Shown piece by piece: positions 33,917-42,330 of a DNA stretch of 64,000 nt (within the stretch, counting starts at the first letter, position 1; each line of letters begins with the position of its first letter). The notes beneath the pieces are model-generated. The model searched no databases and was not told where the DNA came from. It was given only the letters and a program-made list of their open reading frames with translations. A program made the translations under genes and the position numbers. The DNA is from JAABVY01 sp964496505 (GTDB lineage: Bacteria; Zixibacteria; MSB-5A5; JAABVY01): positions 124,001-188,000 of the forward strand of contig CAZBZV010000001.1 in the NCBI GenBank assembly GCA_964496505.1, read 5' to 3'.

Positions 33917-35665
33917 ATGTCGTCATCAGTAAAAGCCCTACATGCAAATATCCCTTCCGAGGGAATCTCTGTAAATTCAATAGAGAATCTGCCCTTTCCG
34001 TCATTTTTATGCAATGAGAATCTGGATGTCATTTCGGTAAATCAGGCTATGACAAATCTTCTCGGAGTTAATGCCCATGGGGATATGCAAATAACCAGCC
34101 TGGGACAAATCGAATCTCTTCTGGGTGCCCGTTTGCATCCTCAAAATTACCATAACAGCAGTAACAAAGGCGGTCTGGTAAGCTTCACGAATCTCCGGGG
34201 TGAGATGCGTTACTGTACCGTTTCCATGATGCCTCTGGATTTGAAGGACGGTTCGGTATTTATGTATATCCTTCAGGATGAGAGCAGAACATATCTTCTG
34301 GGGGAAAGGCTGGCACGCAAAGATTCCGAGCTGTCGATTTTCTCCCAGGTCGTTTCAGCCCTGGGTTCTCTTTTGAATTTTGATGAAATCCTGCAGATAA
34401 TTCTGATTGCGATTACCGCCCGTGAAGGATTGGGCTTTAACCGCGCTTTTTTGTTTTTATACGATCAGGATAAAGCGCAACTGGAAGGTTATACCGGAAT
34501 CGGACCGTCATCGCCCGAGGAGGCGGGGCGGATATGGAATTCCCTTCCGGATGAAGGCCGCAGCCTTATTGAGGTTCTGAAAACATATTCGGCAACTATT
34601 AACAATTCTGCGGAAAGTATTGCCGAAAAAGTCAAGAATATCAAAATCCCTCTGGATGCCGAATCTCACCTGCTAAATCAGGTTGTCCTGCACAAAGCTC
34701 CTCGAATCATCAGTATTGATAATTGCGGCTGCAAGAGTGAATGCGAAGTCTGTATTGCAATGGAAGTGGATCAATTTGCTGCTGTTCCGATGGTGGCAGG
34801 GGAGAATGTACTGGGGGTAATAACCGCTGATAATTTAATAACCGGCCGCTCTATAAAAGAGCGCGATTTATCGCAATTGCAGGTCTTTGCGAATCAGGCC
34901 GCGATTGCCATAGAAAGAACCCGTCTCTACCAGAGCCTTTCAGATTACCTTAAGAAGCTTGAAAAAGCCAACATAAATCTGCGCAATGCCCAGGAAGAAT
35001 TATTAAAAATCGAAAGGGTAACTCTCTGGAGCGAACTCACCTCCGACATTGCTCACGAACTCAGGAATCCCGCCTCCATAATCGGCGGTTTTGCCGCCCT
35101 GATCTGTAAATCTCAGGATTTGCCCGATAATCTAAAAGAACAGGCCAAAATAATTTTTGATGAATGTTCGCGACTCGAGAGCGCGCTGAACACCGTTCTG
35201 GATTTCTCCAAATCGTTTGCTCAGGAAAAAACCGGATTCTGTCTCTTGGATGTTGTTCGGGAAACCTGCGAAATCGTTCTTACCAAAGAGGTTAATCGCC
35301 GAATCAGGATCCAAGATCCGGAGGATAAATCCTGCTATGTGGTTGAGGGGCGTGTGGATCAGATAAAGTTTGCATATTATACTATAATGTCCATGATATC
35401 AGAACGGCTGTCGCCCTCATGTACCATTAACATCCGCTTTTATTCTGCCGATACTAATCATAAGGCGGTATTTGAGATAGAGTCACCGGATTCGCCAAAA
35501 ACCGACTATCTGGAGGAGATCGCAAATCCGAGTACTGGGAAAGTCGCACTCAGGATGAGTATGGCGGTCGAAGCCATAAAATATAACGGCGGAAATCTCG
35601 GAATTGAATCGAGTGCCGAGGGGAGGACACGCATTTACGTGGAATGGCCTTATGCAAGGAGATGA
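33917..35665 (+). CDS. PAS-GAF sensor histidine kinase with degenerate ATPase domain
   Basis: A 582-residue cytoplasmic protein: PAS-like (about 15-130), GAF (about 150-330, with a CGCKSECEVC cysteine cluster near residue 272), coiled coil, HisKA (SDIAHELRNPASIIGGFAAL, His380), then an HATPase-like end. The N-box Asn is absent (QIKFAYYTIMSMISERL), the DxGxG loop is missing (IESPDSPKTDY), and only a remnant of the G2 region is seen (NGGNLGIESSAEGRTRI). It probably cannot bind ATP normally and may act as a phosphatase, scaffold or pseudokinase. Two bases separate it from a receiver gene. A TTGACA at 33879 lacks a spaced -10. Confidence 0.85.
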   Translation: MSSSVKALHANIPSEGISVNSIENLPFPSFLCNENLDVISVNQAMTNLLGVNAHGDMQITSLGQIESLLGARLHPQNYHNSSNKGGLVSFTNLRGEMRYCTVSMMPLDLKDGSVFMYILQDESRTYLLGERLARKDSELSIFSQVVSALGSLLNFDEILQIILIAITAREGLGFNRAFLFLYDQDKAQLEGYTGIGPSSPEEAGRIWNSLPDEGRSLIEVLKTYSATINNSAESIAEKVKNIKIPLDAESHLLNQVVLHKAPRIISIDNCGCKSECEVCIAMEVDQFAAVPMVAGENVLGVITADNLITGRSIKERDLSQLQVFANQAAIAIERTRLYQSLSDYLKKLEKANINLRNAQEELLKIERVTLWSELTSDIAHELRNPASIIGGFAALICKSQDLPDNLKEQAKIIFDECSRLESALNTVLDFSKSFAQEKTGFCLLDVVRETCEIVLTKEVNRRIRIQDPEDKSCYVVEGRVDQIKFAYYTIMSMISERLSPSCTINIRFYSADTNHKAVFEIESPDSPKTDYLEEIANPSTGKVALRMSMAVEAIKYNGGNLGIESSAEGRTRIYVEWPYARR

Positions 35666-35666
35666 T

Positions 35667-36020
35667 ATGCCAAGGGTATTGATCGTCGATGATGAGGAGA
35701 ACTTCAGAAAGCTCTACAGCATGGAGCTGAGTTCTGAAGGTTATGATGTTAGTCTGGCGGACTCCGGTCAGGCGGCTATCCGGAGTGTATCCGAAGAGGC
35801 CCCTGACATAGTGGTCCTGGATGTTAAGATGTCCGGCAAGGACGGGCTGGAAACATTATCCGAACTGAAGAAAAAAAACAAGGCCCTGCCGGTAATCCTG
35901 AACACCGCCTACAACTCGTACAAGAACAACTTTCAGTCCTGGCTGGCCGAGGACTATGTTATCAAATCCGCCGATCTGAGTGAACTGAAAATGAAAATCA
36001 GGAATCTATTGAAGATCTGA
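35667..36020 (+). CDS. single-domain response regulator
   Basis: A 117-residue receiver with VLIVDDEENF (acidic pair), phospho-acceptor Asp52 in VVLDVKMSGKDG, and the Lys in YVIKSADL. No output domain is present. It follows the degenerate kinase by one base, with AAGGAG seven bases before its ATG, so the two form a pair. It is CheY-like in size but not clearly a CheY. Confidence 0.9.
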   Translation: MPRVLIVDDEENFRKLYSMELSSEGYDVSLADSGQAAIRSVSEEAPDIVVLDVKMSGKDGLETLSELKKKNKALPVILNTAYNSYKNNFQSWLAEDYVIKSADLSELKMKIRNLLKI

Positions 36021-36379
36021 TGGAAAGCAAAGTCAAACAGATTAAGCCCGAAAATCGGGAAGTGCCGGATAGTATCGTAAGCCTTCTGGAGGAAATCCGT
36101 CTAACTTCGCTGAATCTGGCGGTGGCATCAGCAAAATTCCAGGCCTACAACATTCGCCAGGACAAGATAAAAAAGGACCTGACCGAGGTTGTAGCCCTTG
36201 CTCTGGAGTCTGTGCAGTTTCTATCCAGATTCCTGGAGGAGATCGGCATGAAAACTGCGCAAAAATCATGGCTGACCGAGGAGGTCGACCATGAGAAAGT
36301 AAACGAAAATCTCAGGAAGCTTTACGATTATCTTGAAAACATAACGGACAATTTCATGAAGGATAAAGGATTGCGCTAA
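36020..36379 (+). CDS. helical protein of unknown function
   Basis: A 119-residue all-helical protein (EEIRLTSLNLAVASAKFQAY, then ESVQFLSRFLEEIGM). The start overlaps the receiver stop by one base (TGATG), so it is translationally coupled. It may be a phosphotransfer or adaptor protein for the adjacent receiver, but no HPt histidine motif is visible, so I give no function. Confidence 0.65.
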   Translation: MESKVKQIKPENREVPDSIVSLLEEIRLTSLNLAVASAKFQAYNIRQDKIKKDLTEVVALALESVQFLSRFLEEIGMKTAQKSWLTEEVDHEKVNENLRKLYDYLENITDNFMKDKGLR

Positions 36380-36473
36380 TAAGAGAGGCAATCATCTTTT
36401 GGGGTGTTTTAATTCGGGTTACCGATCCGTTTTTTGCTTTAAACGAATATGTCACTTAATCGATTTGTACATC

Positions 36474-36500
36474 TAAGCTTAAGTCGTGTTCTGCCGATAA
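36474..36500 (+). promoter_or_regulatory. sigma-28 (FliA)-type promoter
   Basis: TAAGCTTA at 36474-36481, eleven bases, then GCCGATAA at 36493-36500. The -10 element is identical to the enteric sigma-28 consensus and the spacing is exact; the -35 matches TAAAGTTT at its outer positions. It lies in the 156-base gap before the CheB-like gene. Confidence 0.72.
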
Positions 36501-36535
36501 TATAAGTTTAGAAAGGTAAGAAAGGGAATTTGCAA

Positions 36536-37144
36536 TTGGATAACAAGATCATAATTCTGGCGGCATCATTGGGCGGGCCGCCTCTGGTGAATGATATCCT
36601 TTCCGGTCTGCATCCATCATTCGATTTGCCAGTTATGGTACTCCAGCAGATGGAGTCCGATTTCTCCGAGCCTTTAACCCAGGCCTGGAGCAAAACATCC
36701 GCACTTCGAGTGGTAAGATTGTCCGAGGAGGAGGAGATCAGATGCGGCAGCGCCTATGTAATTCCCTATGCTGTTTTTCCCGTATTCTCGAAACATGTTG
36801 ATGGAATGAAAGCTCATTCCAGCACTCTGGAAGCGGGCCAGGATGTCAATAATCAATGGGCCAGAGCTATCAAGGAATCGGTTAATGAATACGAGGTTAT
36901 TCTGGTGCTGCTGTCCTACATAGGTCTGGATGTATATCAGCTTCATGATTCCCTCGATCTTCTGCGCGAGGGGGAGGGAGTAATCATAAGATGTGTCCCT
37001 TCCGGTGAGAATGATGATGCGCATATTTTTGATGATTCGGATGATGCGGCGTGGCTAGACATGGATATCGATCAGATCGTGGAATATCTGAACAGAATTT
37101 CTAGGAGTAAGTACATATCGGCCAGAAGCGAATCTGGTCATTAG
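36536..37144 (+). CDS. CheB methylesterase-like protein lacking the catalytic histidine
   Basis: A 202-residue protein following the CheB catalytic fold: IIILAASLGGPPLVNDILSG (Ser11 of the triad), then PVMVLQQMESDFSEPLTQAW, where CheB has QHMP, so the triad His is Gln38. The CGSAYVIP strand and LLSYIGLDVYQL (Asp retained) follow. There is no N-terminal receiver domain. It is probably inactive as a methylesterase and may bind receptors or a partner. The start is TTG 36536 (AAAGGG nine bases upstream); TTG 36530 is possible. It sits behind a sigma-28-type promoter. Confidence 0.8.
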   Translation: MDNKIIILAASLGGPPLVNDILSGLHPSFDLPVMVLQQMESDFSEPLTQAWSKTSALRVVRLSEEEEIRCGSAYVIPYAVFPVFSKHVDGMKAHSSTLEAGQDVNNQWARAIKESVNEYEVILVLLSYIGLDVYQLHDSLDLLREGEGVIIRCVPSGENDDAHIFDDSDDAAWLDMDIDQIVEYLNRISRSKYISARSESGH

Positions 37145-37176
37145 AATATTTATATTGTTGGTATGGAGGCTGGAAG

Positions 37177-37581
37177 ATGGATGATGCTGTTATACTGGTA
37201 GTGGATGATGAAGAGATGCTTCGCAAACTCCTCTTCAAAATCCTCGATAAGGAGGGATACAATGTACTCCTGGCGTCATCAGGCAGGGAAGCGCTGGATA
37301 TACTATCCAGGGAACGAGTGGATCTGATAGTTACTGATGTTAAGATGCCCGAAATGGATGGCTTTGATCTTTTGAAAAAGGTCAAAGAGAAATATTCGCG
37401 CATCGGCGTTATAGTGATGACGGCATTTGGAGATGCCTATACTGTCAGAGACGCACTGCTTCTCGGCGCGGATGAATATATTACGAAACCGTTTAAGAGC
37501 TTCGAGATTGTAATGGTCGTCGAGCGGGCGCATTGGAGAATACAATCCTCAAGTCCAAAAGAGGAGTCACCGAAGGCATAA
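37177..37581 (+). CDS. CheY-like single-domain response regulator
   Basis: A 134-residue receiver with ILVVDDEEMLRKLL, phospho-acceptor Asp54 in LIVTDVKMPEMDGFDLL, Thr in VIVMTAFGDA and Lys in YITKPFK, all canonical. It ends in a short Ser/Glu/Pro tail. It could signal to the flagellar switch or to other receivers in this block. It is 32 bases after the CheB-like gene and probably on the same sigma-28 transcript. Confidence 0.92.
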   Translation: MDDAVILVVDDEEMLRKLLFKILDKEGYNVLLASSGREALDILSRERVDLIVTDVKMPEMDGFDLLKKVKEKYSRIGVIVMTAFGDAYTVRDALLLGADEYITKPFKSFEIVMVVERAHWRIQSSSPKEESPKA

Positions 37582-37644
37582 TAAAAAAAAGGGGCATCCG
37601 CAGGATTTAGATCAGCGGGAAAAGGGCAGAAAGCGGGGAAACCC

Positions 37645-39144
37645 ATGGTACGTGTGACAGACGATATGAAGCTGGCCAAAGTAGATGAGGCATTTAAAAT
37701 AACTGTGTCTCATGACAAGCTGCAGGCCTATCTTCGGATTGATTCGGAAAAATTTGAGAATAAGGAACTTACCCCGGAAGTAATTATGGCCAACCTGAAG
37801 GCCGCAGGGGTGGATTTCGGCTTTAAAGAAGATGAGATTCAAAGAATTGTCTCCGAGCTGGTTTTTAATGAGCGCGTTTTAATCGCCGAGGGCCTCCCGC
37901 CTCAGACCGGTAAATCCGCCGAGTTCGAATTCTGTTTTGATCCGGAAAGAAAAGTCGCACCCAAAGAGGGCAGCGACGGCCGTATCGACTACCGTGACAT
38001 GGATTTTCTCCAAAACGCCGAACCCGGCCAGGTTCTGATAAAAAAGATTCCCCCGGTCGATGGCACTCCCGGAAAATCAGTAAAAAATGAGGAAATTCCT
38101 GCCAAGCCGGGCAAAGATAAGAAACTGCCCAAAGGCGCTAATACCGATATATCTCCGGACGGCCTCACACTTTCGGCCGAAAAGGCCGGTACAATCGTGT
38201 ACGCCGGCGGCATAGTGAGTATCCAGCCGGTGACTGCCATTTCCGGCAGCGTCGATATTTCCACCGGAAATATAACCTGCAAGGGATCGCTGAAGGTGGG
38301 CAAGGATATCAAGTCCGATTTCAAGGTCGTTGTGAATGGCAACCTTGAAGTCAACGGCAATGTTGAGGATGCCGAGATAGATTGCAAGGGCAATGTCATT
38401 GTCAAAGGCGGTTTCATCGGCAGGGGGGACGGTTGTATCAATGCCGAGGGTGATGTCACCCTGAAATATATTATCAATCAGACTATAAACTCCAGAGGCA
38501 ATGTCACTATTGGCGGCGAGGCGGTTAACGCCAAAATTCATGCCCGTGACAGGATCGAAATGATCGGTTCCAAAGCAAAGGTCGTGGGGGGATGTATGAC
38601 TGCGCGAAGGCTAATCAAGGGCGTGACGCTTGGCGCTGATGCTGGAACCAACACGGTGCTAAAAGTCGCGTACGATACGAAGCTTATGGAGCATTATCGC
38701 CAGGTCCAGTCGGAGATTGAGAGGCTCAAGGAAGATGAAAAGCGGGTCAAGGCCGCGCTGGTCGATCTATACCGTTTGCATATGAACAAAAAGCTTCCGC
38801 CTCAGAAACAGGCTGTTATGAAAAAGCTGGAGGAGTTCAAGAAGAGCCTTCCGGCCCAGTTCGAGGAACTCGACGTTCAGAAAAAAGAGCTGGACAAAAA
38901 GATGGCAGAGTTCAAGAATGCCAAGGTGATCGCCGAGAAGGATGTATATCCCGGAGTGCAGGTTCATATCGGCAAGCAGTACAAAGAATCCGACAGCGTG
39001 CGCGGACCGATGATCTTCGAATTATACAGCGACAGCATAGTGGCATCATCCTACGATAAACAATCGTACGAAGCCAAGGAGAAAGCGCGCAGGGACAAAG
39101 AGCAGAAGGCGCGCCAGGCTCTTGAAGCAGCAGAAAACAGATAA
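37645..39144 (+). CDS. FapA / DUF342 domain protein
   Basis: A 499-residue protein. An N-terminal helical/OB-like section (to about 130) precedes a right-handed beta-helix with repeated short strands (KGSLKVGKDIKSDFKVVVNG, NLEVNGNVEDAEIDCKG, NVIVKGGFIGRGDGCINAEG) and a long C-terminal coiled coil (about 350-425). This is the FapA (DUF342) layout; some members are linked to flagellar placement or surface sensing. It ends the accessory motility block. The 60 bases before it hold no clear promoter. Confidence 0.88.
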   Translation: MVRVTDDMKLAKVDEAFKITVSHDKLQAYLRIDSEKFENKELTPEVIMANLKAAGVDFGFKEDEIQRIVSELVFNERVLIAEGLPPQTGKSAEFEFCFDPERKVAPKEGSDGRIDYRDMDFLQNAEPGQVLIKKIPPVDGTPGKSVKNEEIPAKPGKDKKLPKGANTDISPDGLTLSAEKAGTIVYAGGIVSIQPVTAISGSVDISTGNITCKGSLKVGKDIKSDFKVVVNGNLEVNGNVEDAEIDCKGNVIVKGGFIGRGDGCINAEGDVTLKYIINQTINSRGNVTIGGEAVNAKIHARDRIEMIGSKAKVVGGCMTARRLIKGVTLGADAGTNTVLKVAYDTKLMEHYRQVQSEIERLKEDEKRVKAALVDLYRLHMNKKLPPQKQAVMKKLEEFKKSLPAQFEELDVQKKELDKKMAEFKNAKVIAEKDVYPGVQVHIGKQYKESDSVRGPMIFELYSDSIVASSYDKQSYEAKEKARRDKEQKARQALEAAENR

Positions 39145-39189
39145 TCCGAATATGTTTTAAATCATAATTTTATGATGTTTTGAAAGCAG

Positions 39190-39214
39190 GGGTGCCCCAA
39201 ACTTCAGCTTGGGC
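39190..39214. repeat. intergenic palindrome related to 681-860
   Basis: GCCCCAAACTTCAGCTTGGGC at 39194-39214, preceded by GGGGT. It resembles the palindrome units at 751-766 and 794-812. Confidence 0.55.
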
Positions 39215-39250
39215 TTCTCTTTAAAAATTAATCTCCCAATTTTTTCGTTG

Positions 39251-39361
39251 TGCAGGGTCTTGGCCCCCGATGCAATCGAGGGGTGTGACCCTGCGCCTTT
39301 TTGATTAATAGGATTTTGCGTTGGGTCACACCCTCGACTCCGTAGGGGCAAGACCCAACGC
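39251..39361. repeat. pair of inverted, self-complementary intergenic repeats
   Basis: Unit one (39251-39295) starts GCAGGGTCTTGGCCCCCGAT and ends GTGTGACCCTGC; unit two (39319-39361) is roughly its reverse complement, starting GCGTTGGGTCACACCCTCGA and ending GGGGCAAGACCCAACGC. Each unit also pairs its own ends (CAGGGTC/GACCCTG; GTTGGGTC/GACCCAAC), so the pair could form one long cruciform or two hairpins. Confidence 0.7.
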
Positions 39362-39384
39362 TAAGATGTATAAGAGCCTATATA

Positions 39385-39533
39385 CGTCACTCCGAGGGAG
39401 TCCCGCCGAAGGCGAGGACGACAGTGGGAATCTCCTCGGTTGCCTCAAGAATAGTCGTGGAAATTGCCACGTCGCTTTGCTCCTCGCAATGACAAATATC
39501 GACGCATTCAGGGTTTTATCAACACACCCTGAA
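39385..39533. repeat. dispersed-type intergenic repeat and adjoining hairpin
   Basis: 39385-39495 carries CGTCACTCCGAGGGAGTCCC, then GAATCTCC, then GAAATTGCCACGTCGCTTTG and CTCGCAATGACAAA. This wording is typical of multi-copy intergenic repeats in many bacteria. It is followed by a hairpin TTCAGGGT/ACCCTGAA at 39507-39533. No gene is visible between 39145 and 39641. Confidence 0.6.
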
Positions 39534-39599
39534 AATCGGATTACCCAAATATTACAAACCAATCCATCATATTACACCACCGAATCCGTATTATTTTGC

Positions 39600-39628
39600 T
39601 TGACATCCGAATGCGGCTGATGTTAGAT
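39600..39628 (+). promoter_or_regulatory. promoter of the tRNA-Gly gene
   Basis: A perfect TTGACA at 39600-39605, 17-base spacer and TTAGAT at 39623-39628; the predicted start is about seven bases before the tRNA. Confidence 0.55.
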
Positions 39629-39641
39629 ATTTGTTAATCAG

Positions 39642-39714
39642 GCGCGAGTAGCTCAGTTGGTAGAGCCCCAGCTTCCCAAGCTGGCTGTCGCGGGTTCGAG
39701 CCCCGTCTCGCGCT
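39642..39714 (+). tRNA. tRNA-Gly (anticodon CCC)
   Basis: A full cloverleaf: acceptor GCGCGAG with CTCGCGC, D arm GCTCAGTTGGTAGAGC, anticodon stem CCAGC/GCTGG with loop TTCCCAA (anticodon CCC, reading GGG), and T arm GCGGG-TTCGAGC-CCCGT. The 3' CCA is not encoded. The next bases, TTTTT, may help termination. Confidence 0.95.
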
Positions 39715-39732
39715 TTTTGTATTGGTTGGATT

Positions 39733-41022
39733 ATGAAAAAGATAGTGGAAATAAAAGATCGGACTTTAATAGAGACAATCGGGATATACCCCGGCGATAA
39801 ACTCATCTCCATCAACGAGCATGAGATCAACGATATGCTGGATTATCAGTTTCATGCGGCTGATGAGGTGCTGGAGATAGTGATCGAAAAGCCGGGCGGG
39901 AGCAGTGTATCGTTTGAATATGACGTCTACGAGAACGGCCCACTGGAAATGGAGCTTGAACCTGATCCGATCCAACGCTGTAAGAATAAATGTGTCTTTT
40001 GCTTTATTCATCAGCTTCCCAAAGGCCTGCGCAAATCGCTTTATGTCAAGGACGAGGATTATCGGCTGTCATTCACTCACGGCAACTATATCACCCTGAC
40101 CAACCTGAGCGAGGAGGATTTCGAGAGGATCATCGAGATGCGTCTTTCGCCTCTGTATATCTCGGTGCATACGACCGACGAGGAACTGCGCAGGTATATG
40201 CTGGGCAAGTCGAATATCGATCCGCTCATGCCGCAGATCAAACGTCTGGTCGAATCCGAAATCCAACTGCATACGCAAATTGTGGTCTGCCCCGGCATAA
40301 ACGACAAGGAACATCTGACCAAAACAGTCTCCGACCTGGCCTTATTCTATCCGCATTTGCAGTCGGTGGCGATCGTCCCTGTCGGCCTGACCGAACATCG
40401 CGAGCGTCTTCCCAAACTCGATCCGGTCACGCCTGAAATCGCAGACGAAATTCTTGAGCAGTGTGATAGATTACAGAAGCAATATTTAGATCAACTCGGT
40501 ACCCGCTTTCTTTTTCCGGCCGATGAGTTCTTTCTTTTAGTGGATGAGCCGATACCGCCTAAAAAATATTATGAGTATTTTCCGCAGATCGAAAACGGTG
40601 TGGGGATGGTTCGCGATCTTATGTCTTCACGCAAACTCCCAAAGCTGAAACTGAAAAAGAAGCTGAGAGCCACGATAGCAACCGGAAAGCTTGCCGCGCC
40701 TGTGCTCGAAAAGGTGTTCAGGGAAAAGCTGCGGGATGTTGAAGGTCTCGAATATGAAATTGTACCGATCGAGAACCGTTTAATGGGAAAATCTGTAACA
40801 GTCTCAGGGCTTCTTGGAGGCAAAGACTTTTATCGGGAATTGAAGAGTTCAGGTAACCGTGGCGATATTATGATTTTACCGCCTGACTGCCTCAATGATG
40901 ACGGGCTTTTTCTGGACGACTGGACGCCCGCTGACCTCGAAAAAAAGTTGAAATTGCCTGTGGTAGCGGGATGTTATTCTGTGTATAATACCTTCATGCC
41001 GATTTTCAGGAGACTGACATAA
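39733..41022 (+). CDS. DUF512 radical-SAM protein with N-terminal PDZ-like domain
   Basis: A 429-residue protein. The PDZ-like start (IYPGDKLISINEHEINDMLD) is followed by a radical-SAM cluster site, QRCKNKCVFCFIHQLPKG, near residue 82, and the long conserved LHTQIVVCPGINDK segment. This is the DUF512 family. The reaction is unknown; the gene is widely linked to der. Its TAA shares one base with the der start, so the two are coupled. It is followed by rlmN, giving a GTPase and ribosome-modification setting. Confidence 0.92.
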   Translation: MKKIVEIKDRTLIETIGIYPGDKLISINEHEINDMLDYQFHAADEVLEIVIEKPGGSSVSFEYDVYENGPLEMELEPDPIQRCKNKCVFCFIHQLPKGLRKSLYVKDEDYRLSFTHGNYITLTNLSEEDFERIIEMRLSPLYISVHTTDEELRRYMLGKSNIDPLMPQIKRLVESEIQLHTQIVVCPGINDKEHLTKTVSDLALFYPHLQSVAIVPVGLTEHRERLPKLDPVTPEIADEILEQCDRLQKQYLDQLGTRFLFPADEFFLLVDEPIPPKKYYEYFPQIENGVGMVRDLMSSRKLPKLKLKKKLRATIATGKLAAPVLEKVFREKLRDVEGLEYEIVPIENRLMGKSVTVSGLLGGKDFYRELKSSGNRGDIMILPPDCLNDDGLFLDDWTPADLEKKLKLPVVAGCYSVYNTFMPIFRRLT

Positions 41023-42329
41023 TGCCGTTGCCGCTGGTAGCAATAATAGGCCGTCCCAATGTGGGCAAGTCGACTATGTTCAACCGTATCCTGGGAGACC
41101 GTCTGGCGATTACCGAGGATATCCCCGGAGTGACCCGTGACCGTATATATGGCCAAGCCGAATGGTCGGGACGGGATTTCAACCTGATCGACACCGGCGG
41201 ATTTATACCATCCTCGGTGGATGTGATCGAGACCATGGTACGTGAACAGGCCGAGGTGGCAATCGAGGAGGCGGATTTGATCCTGTTCGTGGTCGATGCC
41301 AAGGTTGGCCCGACCGATCTCGACATCGAAATTGCGCGTTTGCTTCTAAAACGCAAACGTCCGGTGCTCCTGATTGCCAACAAAACCGACAATGAAAATA
41401 TCGCTGCGGAAAAATACGAATTCATGAAGCTTGGGCTGGGAGAGCCGATTTGTGTGTCCTCAACCAACGGCCTAAATTACGGCGACTTTCTGGATGATGT
41501 GATCGCGCGTCTGCCGCAAAGAGAACCGGAACCGGAAAGCGAGGCGCTTAAGATCGCAATACTCGGCCGACCCAATGTGGGGAAATCATCGATGGTTAAT
41601 TTCCTGGCGGGAAAGGCTCGTCAAATAGTAACCGATATCCCCGGCACGACCCGCGATGCCATCGACCTGAAAATAAAGACCGACGGCAAGGAGTATATTC
41701 TGATCGATACAGCCGGTCTAAGGCGTAAATCACGGATTAAGGAAAACCTTGAGTTCTTTATGAGCCTGCGTACGGTCAAGGCTCTGGAGCGGGCGGATGT
41801 GGCCGCGCTTTTGATCGAAGGGCATACCGGTTTGGTCAAGCAGGATATCCAGATAATCGAGGAGATCGCACGTTTCAGAAAGCCGATGATAATCTGCGTG
41901 AACAAATGGGACCTGGTGGAAAAAGACAATAACACCGCCGGACGTTTCAAAGCCGAGTTCAAGCAAAAACTGCCTACGCTGAGCTATATGCCCTTGATGT
42001 TTATGTCTGCCGTTAGCGGCAAGCGTGTAAAGACAGTCTTTGAGCAGCTGGAATATGTTTATGGTGAATATACCAAACGAATACAGACCTCGGTTTTGAA
42101 TGAGTTTCTGTTAGAGGCCGTCAACAAACGTCATCCCGCCGCAGTACGTGGAAAATATATCAGGTTGTTCTATATGACCCAGGCTGAAACCGCGCCGCCC
42201 CGCTTTATCATATTTTCAAATTATCCAAAATTCCTCAAGGAAGAATACAAGCGTTATCTCGAGAACCGTCTTCGGGAGAAATTTGGTTTCGAGGGCGTAC
42301 CCTTAACGATAAACTTCAAGAAAAGATAA
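41022..42329 (+). CDS. der: ribosome biogenesis GTPase Der (EngA)
   Basis: A 435-residue protein with two tandem GTPase domains, both with complete motifs: GRPNVGKSTMFNRI and GRPNVGKSSMVNFL (G1), DTGG and DTAG (G3), NKTD and NKWD (G4), and a C-terminal KH-like domain (KIRLFYMTQAE region). It acts in 50S subunit assembly. It lies two bases before rlmN. Confidence 0.98.
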   Translation: MPLPLVAIIGRPNVGKSTMFNRILGDRLAITEDIPGVTRDRIYGQAEWSGRDFNLIDTGGFIPSSVDVIETMVREQAEVAIEEADLILFVVDAKVGPTDLDIEIARLLLKRKRPVLLIANKTDNENIAAEKYEFMKLGLGEPICVSSTNGLNYGDFLDDVIARLPQREPEPESEALKIAILGRPNVGKSSMVNFLAGKARQIVTDIPGTTRDAIDLKIKTDGKEYILIDTAGLRRKSRIKENLEFFMSLRTVKALERADVAALLIEGHTGLVKQDIQIIEEIARFRKPMIICVNKWDLVEKDNNTAGRFKAEFKQKLPTLSYMPLMFMSAVSGKRVKTVFEQLEYVYGEYTKRIQTSVLNEFLLEAVNKRHPAAVRGKYIRLFYMTQAETAPPRFIIFSNYPKFLKEEYKRYLENRLREKFGFEGVPLTINFKKR

Positions 42330-42330
42330 T

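Noticed and set aside
39251..39533. Possible CRISPR array
   Set aside because: Repeats are inverted, unequal and few; there is no regular spacer pattern and no cas gene.
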